Source: Desulfobulbus oralis (GTDB lineage: Bacteria; Desulfobacterota; Desulfobulbia; Desulfobulbales; Desulfobulbaceae). From it: a stretch of 64,000 bases of DNA. Below are positions 8,568 to 17,162 of the stretch, piece after piece. Within the stretch, counting starts at the first letter, position 1; every line of letters starts with the position of its first letter. Both the position numbers and the translations under genes were made by a program. Where the stretch lies: NCBI RefSeq assembly GCF_002952055.1, contig NZ_CP021255.1, positions 1,242,851 to 1,306,850 on the forward strand. The letters are read 5' to 3'. The notes under the pieces were generated by a model, which did not search any database, had not been told where the DNA came from, and saw only the letters and a list, made by a program, of their open reading frames with translations.

Positions 8568-8622
8568 CCCCGGCCTGCACCCCCGCTTTCCGGGCAGCAG
8601 CAGGCTGGGGCTTTTCGTTTTT
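8568..8622 (+). terminator. second forward-strand terminator-like hairpin, possible end of a small RNA
   Basis: CCCCGGCCTGC at 8568-8578 pairs with GCAGGCTGGGG at 8600-8610 and is followed by CTTTTCGTTTTT. The T-rich side is on the forward strand, so it does not serve the reverse-strand macroglobulin gene. Two more hairpins precede it: CAGGGCAGA/TCTGCCCTG near 8367-8407 and GGGACTGATT/AATCAGTCCC at 8521-8530 and 8547-8556. No protein gene accounts for a forward transcript here. Confidence 0.4.
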
Positions 8623-8627
8623 CCTGC

Positions 8628-11600
8628 CTACTTCGCCCGGCCTTCCACCACCCTGATGAGGCCGCCGCCCGGGGCAAAGCCGTTGACGGCAGGCCGGTAC
8701 ATGTCTGCTGCCGAAAGGGAGGGCCAGGTGTAGAGACCAGGCGTCACCGCCCGCACCCGGTAGAACAGGTCCTGCGGATAGGTGTAGGTGGAGTCCCTGT
8801 AGCGGTAATCTGTCAGGTTCAGGGCGGCCACGTAGCGGTCTTCCCGGAATTCCTGATGCACGATCTGACTGCTGGCCATGCTTGCCGTCACATTTTTGCC
8901 GTCAAGCTCCAGTTGTTCCATGCCCTCGCCACGCACCAGATTGAGATTCTCGATCTCGAGTCCGGCCGGGATATGGTCTTCCACCAGCACATTGGCAATC
9001 GGGCTGGAGCTGAGCACGTGGATGTGCACGTAGTAGCTTTCGCCGCTTTGCATCCGGTCGCCGATGAAGGGCGTGCCGTCGGCAGTAAAGACCCTGCGTG
9101 ACAGGCTGATGCCCTGTTCCCGGGCCTCCGGCCGCACCCTGGCGCGGCCGCTCACCACCAGCTCCGCATAGAGAGGCCTCTCCGAGTTGTTGGTCACCTT
9201 CAGTCCTGCGAGCACGTCGCGGGGCGCCACCTGCAGGGTCACGTTATCGCTTTCCTCGAGCTGGCGCGGATTCGCGCCACCCTGCACCGTGGCCCGCCAC
9301 GGCCGCCGGTTTTCCTGCTCGTCCGCCTCGAGCACCCCGCTGCCAGCGAGAAAGACCGCCATCTGTTCCTGGGTGCTGAACCAGCGCTGCTGCTTCAGGA
9401 TATTGGCCAGCCGTATGAGCAGATTGTCCCGGCCCGTTGCCGGAATTCTGTGCTTTTTGAGGAGCGCGTAGGACAGGGCCACATCGGTCAGATCGCTCCC
9501 ATAGTCGCCCCACCAGCCTTGGATCCGCGCCTTTTGCAGGCCCTCATCAATGGCGATCCTGCCCTTTTTCTCGTCGCCCATCAGGTGCAGGGCCAGGCCC
9601 AGATGAACCAGCGAGAGGCCGGAGGTGGCCGAGGCGCGCAGCTCATGGAGCCGGCGCAGGGTGCTGAGCGGCGCTCTGGCATCCCGGGCCAGCACATAGG
9701 CTCCATAGGCCAGGACATTGAAGCGGCCGGCTCCGGCGTAGGTATCCGACCAGACCCGGCGCTCCTGTGGCTCGTAGGCTTTGCCGGAAACGCCGCCGAT
9801 CCCTTCCTGCAAATACTTCAGGAGAAAATCCATGGTCTTCCGCCGCATCCCGGCCGGCACCTCGAAACCGCGTTCGCCGGCATCCTGCAGAAAGTTGCCC
9901 ACATAGGCGGAAAGCCAGTATTCGCCCTGACCGCCTCCCCAGAGGCTAAAGCCGCCCTCGGTTCCCTGAGCGGCCTCCAGCTTGCCCATGGACTGGCCCA
10001 CGATTTTGGCGCGTTCCTTGAGTGTAAAGGGCTTCAGGCCCAGCCGCTGCGCCATGTTTTCGTCGATGAAGAGGTGCGGATAGGTTGTGCTCGTGGTCTG
10101 TTCCACGCAGCCATAGGGATAGACAAGCAGGCCCTGCACCGCGCTCTTCACGTCCAGAGGCGGCTTGTCGGAGATATTGACATGGGCCAGCACGGTGGCC
10201 GGCAAGAAATCGGCCAGATCTTCCTTGATGGTGACAAGCGCTCCGGGCTGGATTTCGGCGAACTGCCCTTTCTGCTGTACCGGCGTGAGCGGCTTGACCT
10301 CCAGGGCGAAGCTGCGGTCCAGAGAGAGCGGGCCCACCCCGGTCCGGCCGCTGACCTGCACGCGCAGATCGGCAAGGCCCAGGAACTGCCGGTCTGCCGT
10401 CAGGTTGAAGGTCAGTATTTTCTTTTCCTGATCGGCAAGCTGCACATCCTGCTCCGGATTCTGCACCAGAATCCCGGTAACCGGCGGCATGCGCACCTTC
10501 AGGCTGGCCGGGCCGCCGGAGAGGTTGTGCAGATCCAGTGCGACCCGGGCCTCGTCGCCCCAGTTCATGAAACGCGGGGCCGAGAGCTCGGCGATCATGG
10601 GCGCCGCCACCACGACCTCGCGGTCGGCCGAGCCGTAGCTGTCCTCGGTGGCTGCCACGGCCATAAGCCGGAGGGTGCCGTTGAAATCCGGCACCGGCAG
10701 CTTCACCGTGGCCTTGCCCTGGGCGTCCAGCTCCACCGGGCCTGAGAACAGATCCACCAGTCGCACCTTTTTGGGCAGCCCCTTGGAAGTTTTGGGCGCG
10801 GCATCGCCGCCAAAGCGCAGGCGGCCCTTCCGGCCTGCCATCTTTTCGATCAGGCGGCCGTAGATGTCGTGCAGATCCGCGCCGTAGCGCAGTTGTCCGA
10901 AGAAATAGCGGAAAGGATTCGGAGTGGCAAAGTTGGTGATATTGAGAATGCCCACATCCACGGCGGACAGGGTCAGCAGCGCCTTCCTGCCGGCCGCCGC
11001 CGGCACCTCGACCTGCACCTCCAGGTCTTGCTCGGGCTTCATCTTGTCCGGAGCGGCCACGGCCACCTTGAGCCTGCGCTCGCCGCGCTCCAGGGGCAGG
11101 GGCGCCAGGCCCAGGGCCCGGGCCGGCGTAATGCTGTCGCCTTCGCTGCCAGGCCGGAACACCAGCACGTTCACGTACAGATCATGGCTCTTCCAGGCGG
11201 CATCGATCGGAATGCTGAGCGTGGTGCCGCCCTTGGGCATGGGCAGGCGTTTGACCCAGAGCGTGCGGCTGCCCTCCACGGTCACCAGCGCCTCGCCGCC
11301 ATGCGGCGGAGTGATGGTGAGCTGGGCCTTGTCCTGACCTTCGCGGTAGGCGGGCTTGTCGAAGTCCAGTTTCACCTTGTCCGGCCGCATGCCCTGATCT
11401 TCGGCAGTCTTGGCGCTCCAGCCCGCATAGAAGCGGTATTTCATGGTCTGGCCGCTTGCCGGGTCGCTGATCTCCAGCCGGTAGCGGCCGTAGTTCACGG
11501 GCACCGTCACCTTGCCGCGCTGGTCTGCACGCAGGGCGAGCGGGGCGCTGTGCACCAGTTCTTCGGTTTCGGTAAAGCCGTCCGACCAGCCGCGACCGTC

Positions 11601-13736
11601 CTCGTAGCGCCAATAATAGTGCCGGTCCTCGTGAAAGAGCCGGACCGGCAGCTCGGAGGCTGCCAGGAGCTGGCCCGCCTCGTTCACGCGCACCACTTCG
11701 AAGGAGACCATCGCGCCTTCCGGGGCATAGTCGCCAGAAAAGAGCGGCCGCACGCCCACAAGCGTTTCGGCAGGCCAGAGCACGCGTTCAAGAGAGCGCA
11801 CCACCGGCCGGCCCCCGCTTTCCAGCAGGCTCACGGTCGTCCGCACGCTGATGGGCGAATGCTGGTCACTTGCCGGAGCAAGCTCCACGTCCAGCTTCGC
11901 CTTGCCCCTTTCGTCGAGTTTGGCCTCCGTCAGCTCGCGCCGCTCATGGAAGCTGTCCTCATTGGCATCGCCAAAGACAAAGCCAGGCAGGCTCTGGCTC
12001 AACGGATTCACGCAGCGCTGAAACTGCACCACACCCAAAAGCCGGTTGCCGGCAGCCGGTGCGCCATAGAGATAGGTGCCGGTGGTGGCCAGGGTCAGCT
12101 TGCCGTCCGCCCGCAGGCCGCTTTCCGGAGCAGCCAGACTGAGCTTCATGCGCTCGGGCAGAAATTCCTCCACACCGAAGCGGAACACCGTTGCCGGCAC
12201 TTCGTCCGCCGGGTCGGCCCGCAGCTCCAACTGCCAGAAGCCGGTGGGCGCATCCAGCGGCAGCTCAATGCGCTCCTGGTAATAGCCGGACAGATCGGCG
12301 CTTTTCCACATGGAGCTGAACTGCTTCTTGCCATCCGGCCGCTTCAGAACGGCCTGCAGCGGCAGAGGGGGCAGTGCCCGGCCGTCGGCGTCCCGCGCCA
12401 GCACCGAGAGGTCGAAGTGCTCGCCGGGCCGGTACAGATCGCGGCCCGACCAGGCAAAGAAGCGCACCGGCTTGCCCGGCTCGCCCTTGATGCTGTATTC
12501 GGACAGGTCCAGAGCCGGTTCCTTGAGCGCAATCATGGCCACCTGAGCGCCGAGCTGCGCCTGAATGACCGCCGCGCCTTGCGGACGCTGGTCAAAATGC
12601 GCGCGGCCCTCGCTGTCGGTCGTGCCCTTGGCCAGCACTTTGCCGCTCTGGTCCAGCCAGCGCAGCGCCACCCGCGGCACGGCCTTGCCGTCTGTCAGCG
12701 AACTCACGTACACATCCGCGTTGTCGGTGAAGAGCCGCGCATGCAGGCCCAGGTCGCTCACATAAAAATAGGTGGTCTGATACTCATAGCGAAAGCGGCC
12801 GGGCTGACTCATCACCGCTACATACACGCCGGGCGCGGCCAGTTCCTTCAGGTCTTCCACGGGCAGAAAGGTCACGGCCCGGCGGTTGGCTTTGCTCTCC
12901 GTGACGAAACGGGCGGCATAGACACTTTCGGTCATGTTGTGGAGCTGGTCCAGATCCCAGTTATCCACGGCACCGTGCAGTTCCGATTTCCCCTCCGACT
13001 CCTGCCCCCGCGGTGCGGCAATGACCTTGTCCAGAAATTCGGGCAGATGGTCATCACGTACGCGGAGAAACTGTACGTCCACCTCCGGCACGTTGACCGT
13101 CACCACCGGCAGGCCGCCGTTCTGCCTGGCCGGCAGCACCATGCCGCGGCTGGCGAAATAGTAGGCCGGGCTTACGGCCGCAGTACGAGCCCTGAAGCTG
13201 TGCACTTTGCCCAGACGATGCCCCGCCTTGTCCGCAAGTTCCCCATCCACCTGCACCCTGTAATCGGCCTCCGGCGTCACATGGGGAAAAAAGAGGATAC
13301 GCGGGTTTTCGCCCAGCACCCATTTGCCGTTTACCGCCGCGCCAGCCGGCATCTCGCCCGATACTTCCCTGATTTCGCCGGGAGACAGACGGGCCTCGCC
13401 GCTTGCTTCCTCTGTGTCCGAACCCTCCTGAATCTGCGGCTGCATGACCCGGATGAAGCGGTCATACGACTGCTTGGGGTCCAAAGGATTGCTGAAGGTC
13501 AGGGCCAGGGCAGGAGAGCCGTCCAGCTCCCGCTCGCTCAGGCTGATTAGTTGGAAGGCGCTGTCCGACTCGGCTGTCCCGCTTTGTGTCGGGGCTTTTT
13601 CCTGGGCGCTGGCTGCGGATTTTGTCTGCCCTGCCGCATGAAACAGATCCCGCCAGCCAGCCGGAGCAGGGCCGGCTGTCAGCAGAACGCCTGCGGCCAG
13701 CAAGAGGGCCGTAAGCCACAACGGTCTTTTTTGCAT
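8628..13736 (-). CDS. bacterial alpha-2-macroglobulin family protein with thioester
   Basis: A 1702-residue secreted protease trap of the YfhM type. The start at 13736 follows AGGAG and gives the signal sequence MQKRPLWLTALLLAAGVL...GPAPA. There is no lipobox cysteine, so unlike E. coli YfhM it is probably soluble or attached otherwise. The macroglobulin repeats fill the first two thirds. The thioester motif lies in YPYGCVEQTTS, with Cys1210 and Gln1213. The alpha-helical thioester domain (VQGLLVYPYG through SLVHLGLALHLMGD) and a receptor-binding-like C-terminal domain follow. In many bacteria the gene is next to pbpC, which is not present here. A large open frame on the opposite strand is an artefact of codon bias. 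Confidence 0.93.
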   Translation of the reverse strand: MQKRPLWLTALLLAAGVLLTAGPAPAGWRDLFHAAGQTKSAASAQEKAPTQSGTAESDSAFQLISLSERELDGSPALALTFSNPLDPKQSYDRFIRVMQPQIQEGSDTEEASGEARLSPGEIREVSGEMPAGAAVNGKWVLGENPRILFFPHVTPEADYRVQVDGELADKAGHRLGKVHSFRARTAAVSPAYYFASRGMVLPARQNGGLPVVTVNVPEVDVQFLRVRDDHLPEFLDKVIAAPRGQESEGKSELHGAVDNWDLDQLHNMTESVYAARFVTESKANRRAVTFLPVEDLKELAAPGVYVAVMSQPGRFRYEYQTTYFYVSDLGLHARLFTDNADVYVSSLTDGKAVPRVALRWLDQSGKVLAKGTTDSEGRAHFDQRPQGAAVIQAQLGAQVAMIALKEPALDLSEYSIKGEPGKPVRFFAWSGRDLYRPGEHFDLSVLARDADGRALPPLPLQAVLKRPDGKKQFSSMWKSADLSGYYQERIELPLDAPTGFWQLELRADPADEVPATVFRFGVEEFLPERMKLSLAAPESGLRADGKLTLATTGTYLYGAPAAGNRLLGVVQFQRCVNPLSQSLPGFVFGDANEDSFHERRELTEAKLDERGKAKLDVELAPASDQHSPISVRTTVSLLESGGRPVVRSLERVLWPAETLVGVRPLFSGDYAPEGAMVSFEVVRVNEAGQLLAASELPVRLFHEDRHYYWRYEDGRGWSDGFTETEELVHSAPLALRADQRGKVTVPVNYGRYRLEISDPASGQTMKYRFYAGWSAKTAEDQGMRPDKVKLDFDKPAYREGQDKAQLTITPPHGGEALVTVEGSRTLWVKRLPMPKGGTTLSIPIDAAWKSHDLYVNVLVFRPGSEGDSITPARALGLAPLPLERGERRLKVAVAAPDKMKPEQDLEVQVEVPAAAGRKALLTLSAVDVGILNITNFATPNPFRYFFGQLRYGADLHDIYGRLIEKMAGRKGRLRFGGDAAPKTSKGLPKKVRLVDLFSGPVELDAQGKATVKLPVPDFNGTLRLMAVAATEDSYGSADREVVVAAPMIAELSAPRFMNWGDEARVALDLHNLSGGPASLKVRMPPVTGILVQNPEQDVQLADQEKKILTFNLTADRQFLGLADLRVQVSGRTGVGPLSLDRSFALEVKPLTPVQQKGQFAEIQPGALVTIKEDLADFLPATVLAHVNISDKPPLDVKSAVQGLLVYPYGCVEQTTSTTYPHLFIDENMAQRLGLKPFTLKERAKIVGQSMGKLEAAQGTEGGFSLWGGGQGEYWLSAYVGNFLQDAGERGFEVPAGMRRKTMDFLLKYLQEGIGGVSGKAYEPQERRVWSDTYAGAGRFNVLAYGAYVLARDARAPLSTLRRLHELRASATSGLSLVHLGLALHLMGDEKKGRIAIDEGLQKARIQGWWGDYGSDLTDVALSYALLKKHRIPATGRDNLLIRLANILKQQRWFSTQEQMAVFLAGSGVLEADEQENRRPWRATVQGGANPRQLEESDNVTLQVAPRDVLAGLKVTNNSERPLYAELVVSGRARVRPEAREQGISLSRRVFTADGTPFIGDRMQSGESYYVHIHVLSSSPIANVLVEDHIPAGLEIENLNLVRGEGMEQLELDGKNVTASMASSQIVHQEFREDRYVAALNLTDYRYRDSTYTYPQDLFYRVRAVTPGLYTWPSLSAADMYRPAVNGFAPGGGLIRVVEGRAK

Positions 13737-13945
13737 GATACTCTCCTGAACAAAGGTGTGTGAGGGGGCCCCGGCCCAATCCGGACAGTCTCCTGTATGC
13801 CGCATGTACTGCCCTATTCTGCGGCTGACTGCAAGCTTTTTGCTGCGGAGATGAAAATACCATGATCTGGCATGAAAAGACTGCCCTGTTACCAATGTCT
13901 CGGAAAAATATACGCTGATTGGCGCTATTCTCTGGAGGTTACTCC

Positions 13946-13976
13946 TTGACAGCACAGGCGGGATCGTTTCTATAAC
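13946..13976 (+). promoter_or_regulatory. sigma70-like promoter reading toward the iron-uptake relics
   Basis: TTGACA at 13946-13951 and TATAAC at 13971-13976 are separated by 19 bases, slightly long for a housekeeping promoter. It points away from the macroglobulin gene and toward the decayed ABC ATPase fragment. Confidence 0.35.
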
Positions 13977-14139
13977 CCGTGATAAATGCTGTTATACGGT
14001 ATGGTTTTAAATAAATTCATCTTGCGGTAAAAACTTGGCATCGCATGCCGGCGTTAGGGGGAAAACCGTGCAAACATCCCTTCGCTTTGGCCTTTCTCCC
14101 TGTTGCTGTCTGCTTTTCTTGTTTGTTCACTGCTGCCAT

Positions 14140-14384
14140 TCCGGCCTGATCTGCCGCCGCCTTGCCGCCTCCGCGCTGGAGCAGTTGGGCATCGGCCATC
14201 TGGCCCGCAAGCTATACACGGAAATCAGCGGCGGCGAGCGCCAACTGGTGCTCTGCTGACCCAGCAGCCCCGCCTGCTGCTGGACGAACCCACCTCGTAT
14301 CTGGATCTGGGCAATGTGGTGCAGCTGCTGTCGCTGGTGCGTTTGCTGGCGGACAGCGGCCGGCAAAGCGCCCCTGCGCAGTAA
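14140..14384 (+). pseudogene. fragment of an iron-siderophore/haem ABC ATPase (FecE/FepC type)
   Basis: One frame reads ALEQLGIGHLARKLYTEISG, then GERQLVLC and stop at 14257-14259; the next frame resumes with LLTQQPRLLLDEPTSYLDLG. Together they give the ABC signature (SGGERQL), Walker B (LLLDEPTS) and the D-loop of FecE/HmuV-type ATPases. About ten bases of the expected 'IARAL' segment are missing at the junction. The Walker A half and the C-terminus are absent, so the gene is dead. Confidence 0.75.
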
Positions 14385-14426
14385 AGGCGGGGAGCACAAC
14401 CTCAAAAAAGAGAAATCCATGTTGAC

Positions 14427-14640
14427 ATGAAGAAAGAGCTGCAGTCCGGCAGGCTTTGTGGCCTGTGCCACGTTGCTGTGTGTCCCAGGTGTAGGGGCGG
14501 AGGCGGGCCCGTCCCCGGAGGGCGGCCAGACTGGCCAGGTCAAGGCGCCGGGCTGCGAAGTGTATGAGCTGGGTGAGATACGGATCCACGGTCAGCGGGA
14601 ATCTACGGTCAGGGACGTGATTATGATCGCTGATTTAAGG
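14427..14640 (+). pseudogene. N-terminal relic of a TonB-dependent receptor
   Basis: After a frameshifted start the frame beginning at 14458 encodes the end of a signal peptide (ACATLLCVPGVGAEA) and then CEVYELGEIRIHGQRESTVR, which resembles the TonB-box/plug entry VYELGE(I/V)VVTG.RES. The frame ends soon after and no plug or barrel follows. Next to the FecE-like fragment it indicates a former iron or haem uptake locus. Confidence 0.5.
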
Positions 14641-15058
14641 TGTTACTGCTGCCAAGCTGCTGGCCGGCAGGGGGGGATAGGATACCGATGCGATTCCTGA
14701 GCAGGCGGGCAAGACAGGGGCCTTGCCGGTCATTGTGCTCAAAAGCAAGCGTAAAGAGCGGCGTGGTGACGACAGCTTTATAAGGTCAGGTGCCTGGTAG
14801 CAAACGCCTTTCGCCACTTGAAGCGGTGGCGTGGCACAGCCACCCGATGGGCTAAGCATACGGCTTCGTTTGTTTCCTGCCATCGGTTCATATCGGGTGC
14901 CTTGTGTTATGACTCCAATCTCGTGAGTATACGGTCTAAATTCATCTGATGGTACAAGGGCAGGCCTTGCCCCTGCCTTCTTTATACCATAGGTGTAGGC
15001 GGTTCCGGTTTTCGGGACGCATGCGCAACATTTTGGCAATACCTAAAAGGAGGACGCC
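14641..15058 (+). other. gene-free leader of the aldehyde dehydrogenase with alternative hairpins
   Basis: No convincing gene. CGCCAC at 14812-14817 can pair with GTGGCG at 14826-14831, while GGTGGC at 14825-14830 can pair with GCCACC at 14839-14844. The two hairpins share bases and exclude each other. At about 14957-14983 an AAGGGCAGG...CCTGCCTTCTTT element could act as a weak terminator. The dehydrogenase ribosome site AAAAGGAGG lies at 15045-15053. Confidence 0.4.
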
Positions 15059-16546
15059 ATGAATGAGGTCAGGTTGCAGGACAAGTATCAGCTGTTTATC
15101 GATGGCGAGTGGCGGGATGCCACTGACGGGAAGACCATTGCCTCAGTCAACCCGGCCAACGGCGAGAAGCTGGCCGAATGTGCGGACGCCACGAAGGAAG
15201 ATGTGGATGCCGCCGTTGCCGCCGCCTGGAAGGCCTTTGAGACCTGGAAAAACGTTCCGGTCAACGAACGTGCAGTTATTCTGAACAAAATAGCGGACAT
15301 CATCGACGCCAACGCCGAGCATCTGGCGATGGTGGAGACATTGGACAACGGCAAGCCGATCCGTGAAACGCTGAACGTGGACATTCCGCTGTCTTCTCAG
15401 CATTTCCGGTATTTTGCGGGCTGCATCGTGGCGGAAGAGGGCAGCGCGAACATGCTGGGGACGGACACCCTGAGTCTGATTCTGCACGAGCCGATCGGCG
15501 TGGTGGGCCAGATCGTGCCGTGGAACTTCCCCTTCTGCATGGCGGCCTGGAAGCTGGCACCGGTTCTGGCGAGCGGCTGCTGCACCGTGTTGAAGCCGTC
15601 GAGTACGACGGCTTTGAGCGTTCTCGAGTTCGCCAAGCTGGTCAAGGACGTGATTCCGCACGGCGTGTTCAACATCATCACCGGCGCGGGTTCGCGGGCG
15701 GGCCAGTACATTCTGGACCACAAGGGTTTCCGCAAGCTGGCTTTTACGGGCTCGACCGAGGTTGGTCGCAACGTGGCGCAGGCCGCGGCGGACAAGCTGA
15801 TTCCGGCCACGCTGGAACTGGGCGGCAAGTCGGCCAACATCTTCTTTGACGACTGCGACATGGAACTCGCCATGGATGGCCTGCAGATGGGTATCCTGTT
15901 CAACCAGGGTCAGGTTTGCTGCGCGGGATCGCGCGTGTTCGTGCAGGAAGGCATTTATGACAAGTTCGTGGCCGAGGCGGTCAAGCGCTTCAACAAGGTG
16001 AAGGTTGGCCTGCCGTGGGAGCCTGATACCCAGATGGGTTCCCAGATTGACAAGCGCCACATGGAGAAGATCCTGCGCTATGTCAAGATCGGGCAGGAAG
16101 AGGGTGCGAGGGTGCTGTGCGGCGGCGTACAGGCGACGGAAGGGGAGCTGGCGAAGGGCTGTTTCCTGAAGCCGACGCTGCTTGGCGACGTGAAGAACAA
16201 TATGCGCGTGGCGCAGGAAGAGATCTTCGGGCCGGTGGCCTGCGTGCTGAAGTTCAAGGACGAGGCCGAGGTGGTGAAGATGGCGAACGACAGCGTGTAT
16301 GGATTGGGCGGTGCCGTGTGGACGAAGAACATCAACCGGGCGATCCGCGTGGCACGAGGCGTGGAGACGGGCCGTATCTGGGTGAACTGCTACAACGTGC
16401 TGCCGGAGGGCGCGCCTTTTGGCGGCTACAAGGAATCGGGCATTGGCCGTGAGACACACAAGGTGATGCTGGCGCACTACACCCAGATGAAGAGCATCAT
16501 GATTAACCTGAAAGAGACCCCGACCGGCTTCTATCCGAACAAGTGA
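15059..16546 (+). CDS. NAD(P)-dependent aldehyde dehydrogenase
   Basis: A 495-residue aldehyde dehydrogenase of the AldB/AcoD type. It has the Rossmann/binding block PWNFPFCMAAWKLAPVLASG, the catalytic Glu in LELGGKSAN, the nucleophilic Cys in FNQGQVCCAGSR, and EEIFGPVACV plus PFGGYKESGIGRE near the end. It oxidises aldehydes such as acetaldehyde to acids in the cytoplasm. Full length; the ATG has an excellent AAAAGGAGG ribosome site. A strong terminator lies right after it, then grdA. The substrate is not determined by sequence. Confidence 0.93.
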   Translation: MNEVRLQDKYQLFIDGEWRDATDGKTIASVNPANGEKLAECADATKEDVDAAVAAAWKAFETWKNVPVNERAVILNKIADIIDANAEHLAMVETLDNGKPIRETLNVDIPLSSQHFRYFAGCIVAEEGSANMLGTDTLSLILHEPIGVVGQIVPWNFPFCMAAWKLAPVLASGCCTVLKPSSTTALSVLEFAKLVKDVIPHGVFNIITGAGSRAGQYILDHKGFRKLAFTGSTEVGRNVAQAAADKLIPATLELGGKSANIFFDDCDMELAMDGLQMGILFNQGQVCCAGSRVFVQEGIYDKFVAEAVKRFNKVKVGLPWEPDTQMGSQIDKRHMEKILRYVKIGQEEGARVLCGGVQATEGELAKGCFLKPTLLGDVKNNMRVAQEEIFGPVACVLKFKDEAEVVKMANDSVYGLGGAVWTKNINRAIRVARGVETGRIWVNCYNVLPEGAPFGGYKESGIGRETHKVMLAHYTQMKSIMINLKETPTGFYPNK

Positions 16547-16572
16547 GCATGCGTTGAGGTTCTGATCCATGA

Positions 16573-16603
16573 GACCGCAGGCATGCCGCCTGCGGTCTTT
16601 TTT
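16573..16603 (+). terminator. Rho-independent terminator between aldehyde dehydrogenase and grdA
   Basis: GACCGCAGGC at 16573-16582 and GCCTGCGGTC at 16588-16597 form a perfect ten-pair stem with loop ATGCC, followed by six T. The grdA ribosome site begins four bases after the T tract, so grdA would need readthrough or a promoter inside the dehydrogenase gene. Confidence 0.92.
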
Positions 16604-16617
16604 ACAGGGAGGCGAAG

Positions 16618-17094
16618 ATGGGCAAACTGGCTGGCAGAAAGCTGGTGCTTCTGGGCGCGCGGGATGGCGTTTCCGGCGACGCGCTCACGGCGCTTTTTGC
16701 GGAGAGCGGCGCGGAAATTGTCTATGCGGCCACCGAGTGCATGGGGTGAAGCTCGGTGGAAATGCTGGACCGGAAGAGTCAGCGGCGGGTAAAGGAAGCC
16801 GCTGACGCGCTGGGGCCGGAAAATCTGGTGGTGATAGTCGGGTCCTCGGACAGCGAAGGCGCGCGGATCTATGCCGAGACCGTCACTGCTGGCGACCCCA
16901 ACGAAGCCGGGCCGCTTGCTGGAGTCCAGTTGGGACTCCCGGTGTATCATGTCCTGGAAGACGACATTAAGGCAGAGTGCGCACTTGCACTGTGGGCAGA
17001 AAACGTGGGCATGATGGAACGGGTGCTGGACAAGCATGCGCTTGCCGCCACCGTGTCCGCCATTCGTGCAGAAAAAAGCCAATTCACGCTGTGA
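16618..17094 (+). CDS. grdA: glycine/sarcosine/betaine reductase selenoprotein A (UGA = selenocysteine)
   Basis: ATG at 16618 with GGGAGG at 16607-16612 opens a frame that meets TGA at 16747-16749 and continues to 17094, giving 158 residues, the normal GrdA length. Around the TGA the protein reads ATECMG-U-SSVEM: Cys41 and Sec44 form the CxxU redox motif of GrdA. Downstream family blocks are intact: KRVKEAADALGPENLVV-like RRVKEAADALGPENLVV, AETVTAGDPNEAGPLAGVQL, LPVYHVLED and NVGMMERVLD. GrdA carries the carboxymethyl-selenoether intermediate between GrdB and GrdC. None of grdB, C, D, E or the sel genes lies in the window, so here it is an orphan. Standard gene callers would split or miss it. 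Confidence 0.93.
16750..16784 (+). promoter_or_regulatory. candidate bacterial SECIS element in grdA
   Basis: Immediately 3' of the UGA, CGGT at about 16754-16757 can pair with ACCG at about 16769-16772. This closes a G-rich loop (GGAAATGCTGG) about 8-25 bases from the UGA, where a SelB-binding hairpin is expected. CTC and GAG flank it with an internal bulge. Judged by eye only. Confidence 0.45.
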
Positions 17095-17162
17095 CGGACG
17101 GAGGAAAAGAGGGAACCGCGAACGCATGAGGAGAAACGTGCTGGTTGAACAGCGCATCCGCT

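Noticed and set aside
10869-13550. 893-codon open frame opposite the macroglobulin gene
   Set aside because: The reverse strand encodes a clear alpha-2-macroglobulin with thioester; the antisense product has no recognisable domain.
14635-15039. 134-codon reverse frame before the aldehyde dehydrogenase
   Set aside because: No domain or conserved motif; the region is better explained as leader DNA with hairpins.
16756-17094. Short GrdA-like gene starting after the TGA
   Set aside because: The upstream sequence in the same frame encodes the GrdA N-terminus with Cys41, and the ribosome site is at 16607, so TGA is selenocysteine rather than a boundary.
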